DNA of 8,238 nt from Pseudomonadota bacterium. GTDB lineage: Bacteria; Desulfobacterota; Desulfobacteria; Desulfobacterales; Desulfobacteraceae. Below the pieces are notes generated by a model. It saw only the letters and a program-made list of their open reading frames with translations. It was not told the origin of the DNA and did no database searches. Within the stretch, counting starts at the first letter, position 1. Every line of letters begins with the position of its first letter. The position numbers and the translations under genes were made by a program. Positions 1-6,697 of the stretch are shown here, piece after piece. The DNA is taken from the NCBI GenBank assembly GCA_018816605.1, contig JAHIVS010000413.1, forward strand, positions 1 through 8,238. The letters run 5' to 3'.

Positions 1-1788
1 ATTGCCGAATTTGACAACCGGGGCGTCCTCACCTTGGTCAGCTCCACCCAGGTGCCCCATTATGTCCAGCGCACCGTGGCAATGGTTCTGGGCATGGATG
101 TGGGCATGGTACGGGTTAAAAAACCCTATGTGGGCGCAGGCTTCGGCATCAAGGCCGCTGCCAACCCCATGGAACTTGCCTGCTGTATTTTGGCCCGTGA
201 AACCCGGAAACCGGTCAAGATGAACTTTACCCGGAAACAGGTGTTCATGTATGCCAGGGCCCGGCACCAGTTCTCCCACACCATTACCACGGGCGCCAAA
301 AAAGACGGGACCCTCATGGCCATCAAGCATGAGTGCTGGCTGGACGGCGGGGCCTATACCAGTTTCGGCATTGCCACCGTCTATTACACAGGCTCCCTTC
401 TGGGCGGTCCCTACAAAATTGCCAACATGAGCTATGACGGGTACCGGGTTTACAACAACAAACCCACCTGCGGTGCCCAGCGGGGACACGGGGCGGTCAT
501 TGCCCGTGCCCTGTTCGAGCAGCAGGTGGACATGATTGCCGAAGAAATCGGCATGGACCCCATGGAACTGCGCATCAAAAACATGATGGACACAGGGGAC
601 ACCACCTGCAACGACCTGAACATGAGTTCCTTCGGCATGTCCGAATGCATCGAGGCCGTTCGCAAGGGATCCGACTGGGACAGAAAAAAAGGGAACATGC
701 CCCCCGGCAAAGGCATCGGAATGGCTTGCGGCTTCTTTGTGTCCGGTGCCGGATACCCCATTTACCGGTCTGATACCTTTCACGGCACGGTCATTGTCAA
801 GCTCACCGAAGACGGGGGAACCGCCCTTGTCTACACCGCGTCGGCAGAAATAGGCCAGGGATCTGACACCGCCTTTGCCATGATTGCCGCAGAAGCCCTG
901 GGGATTCCCCTGGACCATGTCCGCCTGGCTTCCGGGGACACGGACATGGGCGTTGACCTGGGTGCCTATTCCAGCCGCCAGACGCTTATAACCGGCCATG
1001 CCACCAAGGATGCCGCCGACCATGCCAAGGCCCAGGTCCTGGCAGTCCTGGCTGAACAGCTGAACGTTCCCCTGGAAGAGCTGGACATCAAAAACGGATT
1101 CATCACCTTTGCCGGAAACACCCCTGACTTTTCAGCCCTCCGGACCCGGTATATCAAGGAACACAGGGGATGGATCGACAATCCCGATTCCGAGCACCTG
1201 ACCTTTAAAGAGGCCTCCAGAATCGCCTTCCTTGAAAAGGGTTCCATTGTGGGAACCGGAAAATACAAGCCCCACGACCTGGGCGGCAAGTTCAAGGGCG
1301 CGGCCGTGGGCACCTCTCCTGCCTACGGGTGTTCGGCCCAGGTGGCCGAGGTGACCGTGGACATGGAAACCGGACAGGTGACCATTGACAACATCACCGA
1401 TGCCCACGACTGCGGCAAGGCCATCAACCTGACTTCCGTTGAAGGCCAGATGGAAGGGTCGGTTTCCATGGGAATCGGAGAAGCCATGCATGAAGAGGTG
1501 ATTTTCAACGACAAGGGCCAGGTATTGAACGCCGACCTTGCCGAATACAAGATCGTCACCTCCATGGACATGCCACGGGTCAAGGCCATTGTGGTGGAAA
1601 GCGACGAACCCAATGGGCCATACGGAGCCAAGGAAGTAGGGGAAGGCGCCATCATGCCCACCATACCGGCCATCCTCAATGCGGTTTACAATGCCGCAGG
1701 GGTTCGGATCAATGAACTGCCCCTGACACCGGAACGGGTCTATTTTGCCATCCAGGAATATAAGGACCGGATGGCAAAATCAAGCTAG
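1..1788 (+). CDS. Xanthine dehydrogenase-family molybdenum-binding catalytic subunit, HcrA-like (5' partial)
   Basis: The frame is open from base 1 and ends at TAG 1786-1788, giving 595 residues. Family members run about 750-800 residues, so roughly the first 150-200 are missing. Fragment residues 45-51 carry the Gly-rich GAGFGIK motif, 157-164 CGAQRGHG, 283-290 the cofactor-binding EIGQGSDT, 321-327 GAYSSRQ, and 542-549 GAKEVGEG, where Glu548 matches the family's catalytic glutamate. The family binds a molybdopterin-dinucleotide cofactor and hydroxylates or reductively dehydroxylates aromatic or heteroaromatic substrates or aldehydes, passing electrons to a [2Fe-2S] subunit. The AYSSR loop, instead of the AYRCSFR loop with its copper-binding Cys, argues against form I CO dehydrogenase. 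Overall wording is closest, from memory, to 4-hydroxybenzoyl-CoA reductase alpha, but the substrate cannot be assigned. It is followed by the cofactor-maturation genes, probably its helpers. Family is certain, substrate is not. Confidence 0.95.
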   Translation: MAEFDNRGVLTLVSSTQVPHYVQRTVAMVLGMDVGMVRVKKPYVGAGFGIKAAANPMELACCILARETRKPVKMNFTRKQVFMYARARHQFSHTITTGAKKDGTLMAIKHECWLDGGAYTSFGIATVYYTGSLLGGPYKIANMSYDGYRVYNNKPTCGAQRGHGAVIARALFEQQVDMIAEEIGMDPMELRIKNMMDTGDTTCNDLNMSSFGMSECIEAVRKGSDWDRKKGNMPPGKGIGMACGFFVSGAGYPIYRSDTFHGTVIVKLTEDGGTALVYTASAEIGQGSDTAFAMIAAEALGIPLDHVRLASGDTDMGVDLGAYSSRQTLITGHATKDAADHAKAQVLAVLAEQLNVPLEELDIKNGFITFAGNTPDFSALRTRYIKEHRGWIDNPDSEHLTFKEASRIAFLEKGSIVGTGKYKPHDLGGKFKGAAVGTSPAYGCSAQVAEVTVDMETGQVTIDNITDAHDCGKAINLTSVEGQMEGSVSMGIGEAMHEEVIFNDKGQVLNADLAEYKIVTSMDMPRVKAIVVESDEPNGPYGAKEVGEGAIMPTIPAILNAVYNAAGVRINELPLTPERVYFAIQEYKDRMAKSS

Positions 1789-1793
1789 GGATT

Positions 1794-1845
1794 CAACTTT
1801 CGTTCATGGGGTCAGGCTTTCTTCAAACCCGAAGTCCGAAAGTTG
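1794..1845. repeat. 9-bp perfect inverted repeat between the hydroxylase subunit and the accessory genes
   Basis: CAACTTTCG at 1794-1802 is matched by its exact reverse complement CGAAAGTTG at 1837-1845, with a 34-nt loop. The loop contains a smaller possible stem, CTTC 1821-1824 with GAAG 1831-1834. The element begins 6 bases after the stop codon of the upstream gene. No T-run follows the right arm, so it is not a textbook intrinsic terminator. It could be an mRNA-stabilising or processing stem, a weak attenuator, or an operator. The pairing is seen; the role is not known. Confidence 0.5.
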
Positions 1846-1887
1846 CGTTAAGAACAGAAAAGGACAAACTTAGGAACGCTGATAAAA

Positions 1888-2670
1888 ATGGTTCTTTTGG
1901 ATAGCGACCGTTATGCCCGCCAGATCAAGCTGGCCCAGATCGGCACCACTGGCCAGGAACGACTGGCCGGATCAACGGTGCTGATTGCCGGTGCCGGAGG
2001 TCTGGGGTCCCTGTCGGCCCTATACCTGGCAGCCGCAGGCGTGGGCCATCTGATCATTTGCGACCCCGATCATGTGGAAATTTCCAACCTGAACCGCCAG
2101 CTTCTCCATGCCGAGACCTCCCTGGGCAAACCCAAGGTGGCCTCGGCCGCGGACCGGCTGGGACAGCTCAACGCGTCCATCCGGATCACCCCGGCCCAGG
2201 TGCGGCTGGACCATGGGAACATGGACGGTTTCCTGGAAGGGGTGGACCTTGTCGTGGACGGGTGTGACAATTACCAGACCCGGCAGGTGATCAACCGCGC
2301 CTGCCGGGGCCATAACCTGCCCTGGGTCTTTGGCGGGGTCCAGGGCTTTGACGGAATGATCTCAAGCTTTTTACCAGGAACCACTGCCTGCTTTGAATGC
2401 ATTGTTCCGGATCCGGCCACAAAATCCGGAGCCCCCTCCCCGGACAATGGTATTCTGGGGGCATGTGCCGGCATGATTGCCTCCATCCAGGCCATGGAAG
2501 CTGTCAAACTATTGCTGGGCATCGGAACACCCCTGGCAAACCGGCTGATCCGGATTTCCGGCCTGGACATGCGGATTACCACAACCTGCCTGAGCCCCAA
2601 CCCGGACTGCAGGGCCTGCGGTCCCACCCGGCAAAAACCAAGGACAAAAAAAAATGAAAATCCAATTTAA
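1888..2670 (+). CDS. HesA/MoeB/ThiF-family adenylyltransferase
   Basis: This 260-aa protein is an E1-like enzyme that adenylates the C-terminal glycine of a ubiquitin-fold sulfur carrier. It has the RYARQ start (residues 8-12), the ATP-binding GAGGLGS loop (35-41), the conserved D-x-D and SNLNRQ stretch (59-71), DGCDN (124-128), and two zinc CxxC pairs, C168/C171 and C241/C244. It has the MoeB length and lacks the C-terminal rhodanese domain of some relatives. An ungapped comparison with recalled E. coli MoeB and ThiF puts Ser184 where those have a cysteine (the one that in ThiF forms an acyl-disulfide with ThiS); Cys193 is nearby. ATG 1888 is preceded by AGGA (1872-1875), 12 bases away. The next gene starts inside its last codons, so the ThiS-like protein is the likely partner. 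It could serve molybdopterin synthesis as MoeB does, but the linkage to XdhC and MocA favours a role tied to molybdenum hydroxylases. Confidence 0.93.
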   Translation: MVLLDSDRYARQIKLAQIGTTGQERLAGSTVLIAGAGGLGSLSALYLAAAGVGHLIICDPDHVEISNLNRQLLHAETSLGKPKVASAADRLGQLNASIRITPAQVRLDHGNMDGFLEGVDLVVDGCDNYQTRQVINRACRGHNLPWVFGGVQGFDGMISSFLPGTTACFECIVPDPATKSGAPSPDNGILGACAGMIASIQAMEAVKLLLGIGTPLANRLIRISGLDMRITTTCLSPNPDCRACGPTRQKPRTKKNENPI

Positions 2671-2854
2671 CGGCTTGGAGGAGACCATCCCCCAGGGCCT
2701 TTCCATCAGGAAACTCATTGAATTTTTCGGCGAAGGCGACCCCCACGTCATTGTGGAACAAAATGGCAGGTATATTTATCCCAAAAATTATGATAGGTGT
2801 ATGATCGCGGAAAATGACAGGATTGAATTTATCAATCCCAATCTCGGCGGTTAG
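2654..2854 (+). CDS. ThiS/MoaD-like sulfur carrier protein
   Basis: This 66-residue protein has the ThiS-type ubiquitin fold pattern: a beta-hairpin start (MKIQFNG), a helix around residues 17-25, a VIVEQNG strand, a DRIEF strand, and a C-terminal Gly-Gly (residues 65-66). The terminal GG is the site that the E1-like enzyme adenylates and that then becomes a thiocarboxylate. The gene overlaps the ThiF-family gene by 17 bp and is in another frame. AAGGA at 2640-2644 lies 9 bases before its ATG, and a run of nine A (2646-2654) runs into the start codon. Thiamine synthesis is an unlikely role because no other thi genes are present; sulfur delivery to molybdopterin or to the sulfido ligand of the hydroxylase cofactor fits the neighbours better. 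It could also be a MoaD substitute. Family assignment is strong, pathway inferred. Confidence 0.9.
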   Translation: MKIQFNGLEETIPQGLSIRKLIEFFGEGDPHVIVEQNGRYIYPKNYDRCMIAENDRIEFINPNLGG

Positions 2855-2894
2855 ATCCCCAGGTTGTTAAAGACACCGGCGCTGGACTGAATTC

Positions 2895-2900
2895 AAGGAG
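2895..2900 (+). promoter_or_regulatory. Ribosome binding site AAGGAG deciding the start at 2910
   Basis: AAGGAG at 2895-2900 lies 9 bases before ATG 2910. A possible TTG start at 2901 in the same frame directly abuts this site and would leave no spacing, so ATG 2910 is preferred. Confidence 0.75.
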
Positions 2901-2909
2901 TTGACGGAT

Positions 2910-3950
2910 ATGAAATATTATGAAAAAGAAAAAATTGCGGCCGTGCCGGTTCAAGATGCTGTGGGCAAAGTGCTGCTCCATGACATCACCCAGATTGTGC
3001 CCGACCTGTTCAAAGGACCGTGTTTCAGGAAAGGCCATATCATTACCCAGGAAGATGTTGCAAAACTGCTGGACCTGGGCAAAAAAAACATCTATGTATC
3101 AGGCCTTGAAGGAGAGGTCCATGAAAACGATGCCGCCCTGCGAATTGCAAGGGCCGCCATGGGCAAGGGTCTTTCCATCAGCGACCCCAAGGAGGGAAAG
3201 GTGGGGGTGTTTGCCGCCGACCTTGGCCTGCTCAAAATCAATGTAGGGGCACTGGAAGAATTGAACTCGATTCAGGAGGTTATCTTTGCCACCCTGCATA
3301 CCAACCAGGTGGTGGAACCGGGCCAGGAGCTGGCCGGCACCCGGGTCATCCCCCTTTCCATTGATGAGCGCCTTGTCATTGAAGCAGAAGCGGTCTGCAA
3401 ACGCCATTGGCCCCTCATTGAGGTAAAGCCCATGGCCCGGCTGGATGTGGGCCTGGTGGTCACCGGATCCGAGGTTTTTTCCGGCAGAATCAGGGACGGG
3501 TTCGGGCCTGTGGTCGCAAAAAAATTTGAAGCCCTCGGCAGCCGGATCACCCGGAAAATAATTGTGTCCGATGAATTGTCCATGACCGTTTCCGCCATAA
3601 AGGAACTGCTTGAAGAAGGCGCCGGGATGATCGCCGTAACAGGCGGCATGTCGGTGGATCCCGACGACCTGACCCCTGCCGCCATCCGGGCCGCCGGGGG
3701 CGAGATTGTCTCCTACGGGGCTCCGGTTCTTCCGGGTGCCATGTTCATGCTGGCCTATATCAAGGATGTGCCGGTGGTGGGACTTCCCGGTTGTGTCATG
3801 TACCACAGGGCCTCCATTTTCGACCTGATTCTGCCCCGCCTGCTTGCCGGAGAAACCCTTCACCGATCTGATATGGTGAAGATGGGACATGGCGGATTCT
3901 GCGCCTCCTGTAAAGAGTGCCGATTTCCGGCCTGCAATTTTGGAAAATAA
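2910..3950 (+). CDS. Molybdopterin-binding protein (MoeA/MogA-type domain) with C-terminal four-cysteine tail
   Basis: The 346-aa protein has a MoeA-like N-terminal half (about residues 1-175) and a MoCF/MogA-type molybdopterin-binding domain (about 180-310). That domain shows VVTGSEVFSG (183-192), TGGMSVDPDD (244-253) and VVGLPGC (289-295), which correspond to the GDE, TGG-D and LPG signatures of MoeA and MogA. MoeA domain IV is replaced by a short tail with C331, C334, C337 and C342, spaced Cx2Cx2Cx4C, ending FGK. In the family such domains bind molybdopterin or its adenylate during metal insertion. The tail could hold a metal or Fe-S cluster, or carry sulfur, which would suit work between the ThiS-like protein and XdhC. 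It sits 55 bp after the sulfur-carrier gene and 17 bp before xdhC. I recall similar tails in proteins next to xanthine dehydrogenase-type genes of anaerobes. The exact reaction is unknown. Confidence 0.88.
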   Translation: MKYYEKEKIAAVPVQDAVGKVLLHDITQIVPDLFKGPCFRKGHIITQEDVAKLLDLGKKNIYVSGLEGEVHENDAALRIARAAMGKGLSISDPKEGKVGVFAADLGLLKINVGALEELNSIQEVIFATLHTNQVVEPGQELAGTRVIPLSIDERLVIEAEAVCKRHWPLIEVKPMARLDVGLVVTGSEVFSGRIRDGFGPVVAKKFEALGSRITRKIIVSDELSMTVSAIKELLEEGAGMIAVTGGMSVDPDDLTPAAIRAAGGEIVSYGAPVLPGAMFMLAYIKDVPVVGLPGCVMYHRASIFDLILPRLLAGETLHRSDMVKMGHGGFCASCKECRFPACNFGK

Positions 3951-3967
3951 TTTTTAGGACCCCTGCC

Positions 3968-5020
3968 ATGGAATCACTTACCCAAGACATACTCACCCTT
4001 TTAAACCAGGGCACTCCCTTTGCCCTGGCCACCATCATCACCCACAAGGGATCCACCCCCAGAACTTCGGGCAGCAAAATGGTGGTCCTCGGGGATGGCC
4101 GGTTGTACGGGACCATCGGCGGCGGCCTGGTGGAAGCCCGGGTCATTGAGACCTGCCTTGACCTGATGTCCGCCCCCCAGTGCCTGATCAAGGAATTTGT
4201 TCTGAACCAGCAGCTAAAAGATGGCCTGGACATGGTCTGCGGGGGGGATCTCACCGTCTGGATCGAAACCTTCGGCCCGGAATCCTCCCCGGATCTGATC
4301 CAGGTGTATACTGCCATGGCGGCCCAGGAAAAAAGCGGGAAAAAAAATGTTCTGGTTTCTCGGATAAAAGGCTTTTCCAAGACAAGCTTTACAACGGAAA
4401 AATGCCTGGTGCTTGCGGACGGAACGGTTATCGGCCCCAATCTTCTGCCAAAGCACCTCTTTTATGCCATTGGGGACAACCAGTTTTCCGGCCCAGCACC
4501 CGTGATCCAGAACCACAACTTGGAAGAGTTCATCATTGAACCCAGCCAGGCCAGCGATACCCTTTACATCTTTGGTGCAGGACACGTGGGATTCCAGCTG
4601 GCAAAAATCGCCCATCTGCTGGATTTCCGCACCATTGTGGTGGATGACAGGGCGGAGTTTGCCAACCCACAACGGTTTCCCCATGCCCATGCCGTCCATG
4701 CGGCCAAAAAATTTTCCACAGCCTTTGATGCCCTGGAAATTGACAACTCTGCCTATATTGTCATCCTGACCCGGGGGCATCTCCACGACCAGACGGTTCT
4801 GGAACAGGCCATGAAAACAAGCGCCGCCTACATCGGGATGATCGGCAGCCGGAAAAAACGGGACCAGATCTACACCCACCTTCTTGAAAAAGGCGTTTCC
4901 CAGAAAGCCCTTGACCAGGTGTATTCCCCCATCGGACTGGATATTGATTCGGAAACCCCGGCGGAAATTGCCGTGAGCATCATCGGCCAAATCATCCAGG
5001 TCAGAGCCCAGAACAAATGA
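3968..5020 (+). CDS. xdhC: XdhC-family molybdenum hydroxylase maturation factor
   Basis: The 350-aa protein has both XdhC domains. The N-terminal XdhC/CoxI domain shows GSTPR (28-32), GTIGGG (48-53) with E56, and MVCGG (89-93) with the conserved Cys91. The C-terminal Rossmann domain shows IFGAGHVG (201-208), VVDDR (224-228), YIGMIGSR (288-295) and SPIGLDIDSETPAEIA (320-335). XdhC proteins bind the molybdenum cofactor, help it gain the terminal sulfido ligand with a sulfur donor, and deliver it to hydroxylase apoenzymes in the cytoplasm. ATG 3968 is chosen because AGGA (3956-3959) lies 8 bases upstream; the frame extends upstream to 3917, but that would overlap the previous gene. The stop TGA overlaps the next ATG as ATGA, so the two genes are probably translationally coupled. 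No cysteine desulfurase gene is visible here, while a ThiF-ThiS pair is. Assignment is secure. Confidence 0.95.
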   Translation: MESLTQDILTLLNQGTPFALATIITHKGSTPRTSGSKMVVLGDGRLYGTIGGGLVEARVIETCLDLMSAPQCLIKEFVLNQQLKDGLDMVCGGDLTVWIETFGPESSPDLIQVYTAMAAQEKSGKKNVLVSRIKGFSKTSFTTEKCLVLADGTVIGPNLLPKHLFYAIGDNQFSGPAPVIQNHNLEEFIIEPSQASDTLYIFGAGHVGFQLAKIAHLLDFRTIVVDDRAEFANPQRFPHAHAVHAAKKFSTAFDALEIDNSAYIVILTRGHLHDQTVLEQAMKTSAAYIGMIGSRKKRDQIYTHLLEKGVSQKALDQVYSPIGLDIDSETPAEIAVSIIGQIIQVRAQNK

Positions 5021-6147
5021 TCCCGGCCCTTTCTGCCGTAATTCCTTCGGCCGGGTTCTCCTCCCGCATGCACCAGTTCAAACCCCTGCTCTCCCTTGGT
5101 GATTTGTCCATGGTGGAGGTGGTGATCCGCCGGTTTCAAAGCTGCGGCATCCAGGATATCCTGGTGGTCACGGGGTTTAAGCATGCCCTTCTGGAACCCG
5201 TTGTCCAAAAGGCCGGTGCCAGGGCTTTGTTCAACCCCGATTTTGAGACCGGCATGCTCGGCTCCATCCAGACAGGCGCGGCCCGGGTTTCTCCGGAAAG
5301 CCTCGGATTTTTCCTGCTGCCGGTGGATATTCCCGCCGTACGGCCCGGCACCATAAGAAGCCTTGCATCGGCATTTAAAGCCCCATTTGAAACCATTATC
5401 CTCCCAGAGTTTGACAAAATCTGCGGCCATCCGCCCCTGATCCCGGCCCGGCTCATCCCCCGGATTCTGGCCATGGACCCCAGGTCAAACCTGGGGGAAC
5501 TATTGCTCTCCCAGAAACAACACCAGGTCCGCCACCCTGTCCACGACCGGGGCATTCTCATGGACGCGGACACCAAAGAGGCCTATGGCCTTTTGTCAAA
5601 AAAATACCAACGCATGGACATTCCGGACACAGAAGAATGCTGGTCCATTATTCACACCCTCCTTCCGGGGGAGGCTGCCATTCAGTCCCATCTGGCACTG
5701 GTGGCAGCGGTTGCCGGAAAACTTGTCCGTGCAATTGGAAACAATCCGGATTTAACGGCCGAAATACCAGGGCCCGTTCGCCTGGACAAGGATTTGATCC
5801 AGGCAGCCGCCCTGCTACATGACATCAAGCGAAAAGAAAAAAACCATGCTGCTGCTGCGGCCGGGTTTCTCAAAAATCTGGGATTTGACCGGGTGGCCGC
5901 CATTGTGGCAGACCACATGACCCTTGTGCCGGGTGAGACGCTCACGGAAAAAGAAATTGTCTATTTTGCAGACAAACTCTGCAAGGGCAGCCAGGTGGAC
6001 CCCTGTTACACCCAACGGTTCACCGACAAAATTAAGCAGACCCCCGGGGCTGAAAGGCAGATTGTTCACCGATATGAAACTGCGCAACACATACAGGCCC
6101 GGATCGAAGCGGCTGCAGGATGTTCCATCCGGACAATTCTCCAATAA
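5017..6147 (+). CDS. mocA: MocA-like molybdopterin cytidylyltransferase fused to an HD domain
   Basis: The 376-aa protein is a two-domain fusion. Residues 1-195 form a nucleotidyltransferase domain (MocA/YgfJ type): VIPSAGFSSRM (8-18) with K22 is a variant of the LAAGxSxRMG-K nucleotide loop, D104 lies in VDIP, and CGHPP (136-140) and DADTKEAY (183-190) are typical of MobA/MocA enzymes. Such enzymes join CTP to molybdopterin to make the cytosine dinucleotide used by bacterial hydroxylases. Residues about 205-376 form an HD metal-dependent phosphohydrolase domain with H225, H268-D269 (LLHDI), H277, H300 and D319 (FADKL). MocA alone is about 190-200 aa, so the HD half is extra. Its substrate is unknown; a nucleotide or cofactor phosphate is a reasonable guess. 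ATG 5017 overlaps the xdhC stop by 4 bases. The next gene starts inside its 3' end. The domains are confident; cytidylyl rather than guanylyl specificity is inferred from XdhC and hydroxylase linkage. Confidence 0.9.
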   Translation: MIPALSAVIPSAGFSSRMHQFKPLLSLGDLSMVEVVIRRFQSCGIQDILVVTGFKHALLEPVVQKAGARALFNPDFETGMLGSIQTGAARVSPESLGFFLLPVDIPAVRPGTIRSLASAFKAPFETIILPEFDKICGHPPLIPARLIPRILAMDPRSNLGELLLSQKQHQVRHPVHDRGILMDADTKEAYGLLSKKYQRMDIPDTEECWSIIHTLLPGEAAIQSHLALVAAVAGKLVRAIGNNPDLTAEIPGPVRLDKDLIQAAALLHDIKRKEKNHAAAAAGFLKNLGFDRVAAIVADHMTLVPGETLTEKEIVYFADKLCKGSQVDPCYTQRFTDKIKQTPGAERQIVHRYETAQHIQARIEAAAGCSIRTILQ

Positions 6148-6697
6148 CCGCCCCTGCCTCTTCCTGCTGCGCCATGGACAGATACAGGGACACGAAACCC
6201 GCAGCTTCATCGGCCAGACCGATATTGCCCTGGATGAAACCGGGAAAGCCCAGGCCCTTTTCTGGAAAAACGCCCTTGCCCACATCCGGTTTGGCCGGAT
6301 CTATTCGAGCGCCCTTGCCCGGTGCCGGGATACGGCAGACCTCGTCTGCCCGGGAAAAGAAACAACCATTGATGCCAGGCTCAATGAAATCAACATGGGA
6401 ACCTGGGACGGGGTTTCCTTTGCCCATATCCGCAACACCCTGCCCGACCTGTTTGACCAGAGGGGACTGCAGATGGAGACCTTCAGGCCTCCCGGGGGAG
6501 AAAGCTTCAATGACCTCTACAACCGGGTCTTTCCCTTTTTTGAAAGCCTGGGCAAAACCCTTGAAGCCCCGACCCTGGTTGTCACCCACGCAGGTGTCAT
6601 CCGGGTCATGCTCTGCCGGTATCTGGGCATGGATCCCGGGAAATTGCACGAGATCAAAATGGGGTACGGACACTTGTTTGTGCTTGAAAAAATATAA
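6074..6697 (+). CDS. Histidine phosphatase (phosphoglycerate mutase-like) family protein
   Basis: From ATG 6074 the protein is 207 aa, normal for the family. It has LLRHG (31-35, phospho-acceptor His34), SFIGQTDIALDETG (44-57), YSSALARCRDTA (77-88, Arg83), LNEINMGTWDG (103-113, Glu105), PPGGES (139-144) and VVTHAG (169-174, His172), so the catalytic set is complete. It resembles small-molecule phosphatases such as the alpha-ribazole phosphatase CobC, but no cobalamin genes are present. The start is uncertain: the RHG normally lies near residue 10, yet here about 27 residues precede the domain and overlap the HD gene by 74 bp. TTG 6062, 4 bases after AAGG (6054-6057), is an alternative. The phosphatase domain begins just after the HD gene's stop, as if the two were halves of one fusion. 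Its likely job is dephosphorylating a nucleotide or cofactor intermediate beside MocA-HD; the substrate is not known. Confidence 0.88.
   Translation: MKLRNTYRPGSKRLQDVPSGQFSNNRPCLFLLRHGQIQGHETRSFIGQTDIALDETGKAQALFWKNALAHIRFGRIYSSALARCRDTADLVCPGKETTIDARLNEINMGTWDGVSFAHIRNTLPDLFDQRGLQMETFRPPGGESFNDLYNRVFPFFESLGKTLEAPTLVVTHAGVIRVMLCRYLGMDPGKLHEIKMGYGHLFVLEKI

Noticed and set aside
961..981. Form I CO dehydrogenase (CoxL) for the left large subunit
   Set aside because: The active-site loop reads GAYSSRQ and lacks the copper-binding Cys of AYRCSFR.
2901..2909. TTG start three codons upstream of the molybdopterin-binding protein
   Set aside because: It directly touches the AAGGAG ribosome site, leaving no spacing; ATG 2910 is 9 bases away and fits.
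3099..3890. 263-codon open frame on the minus strand
   Set aside because: It lies wholly antisense to the well-supported molybdopterin-binding protein gene, has no family motifs, and its composition (rich in His, Gly, Pro) is typical of an antisense shadow of GC-rich coding DNA.
3917..3967. Upstream extension of XdhC to an ATG at 3917
   Set aside because: It would overlap the Cys-tail codons of the previous gene; ATG 3968 has AGGA at a good distance and gives the usual XdhC N-terminus.
4214..4990. 258-codon open frame on the minus strand
   Set aside because: It is antisense to xdhC, whose motifs are complete; no recognisable domain and no convincing start context.
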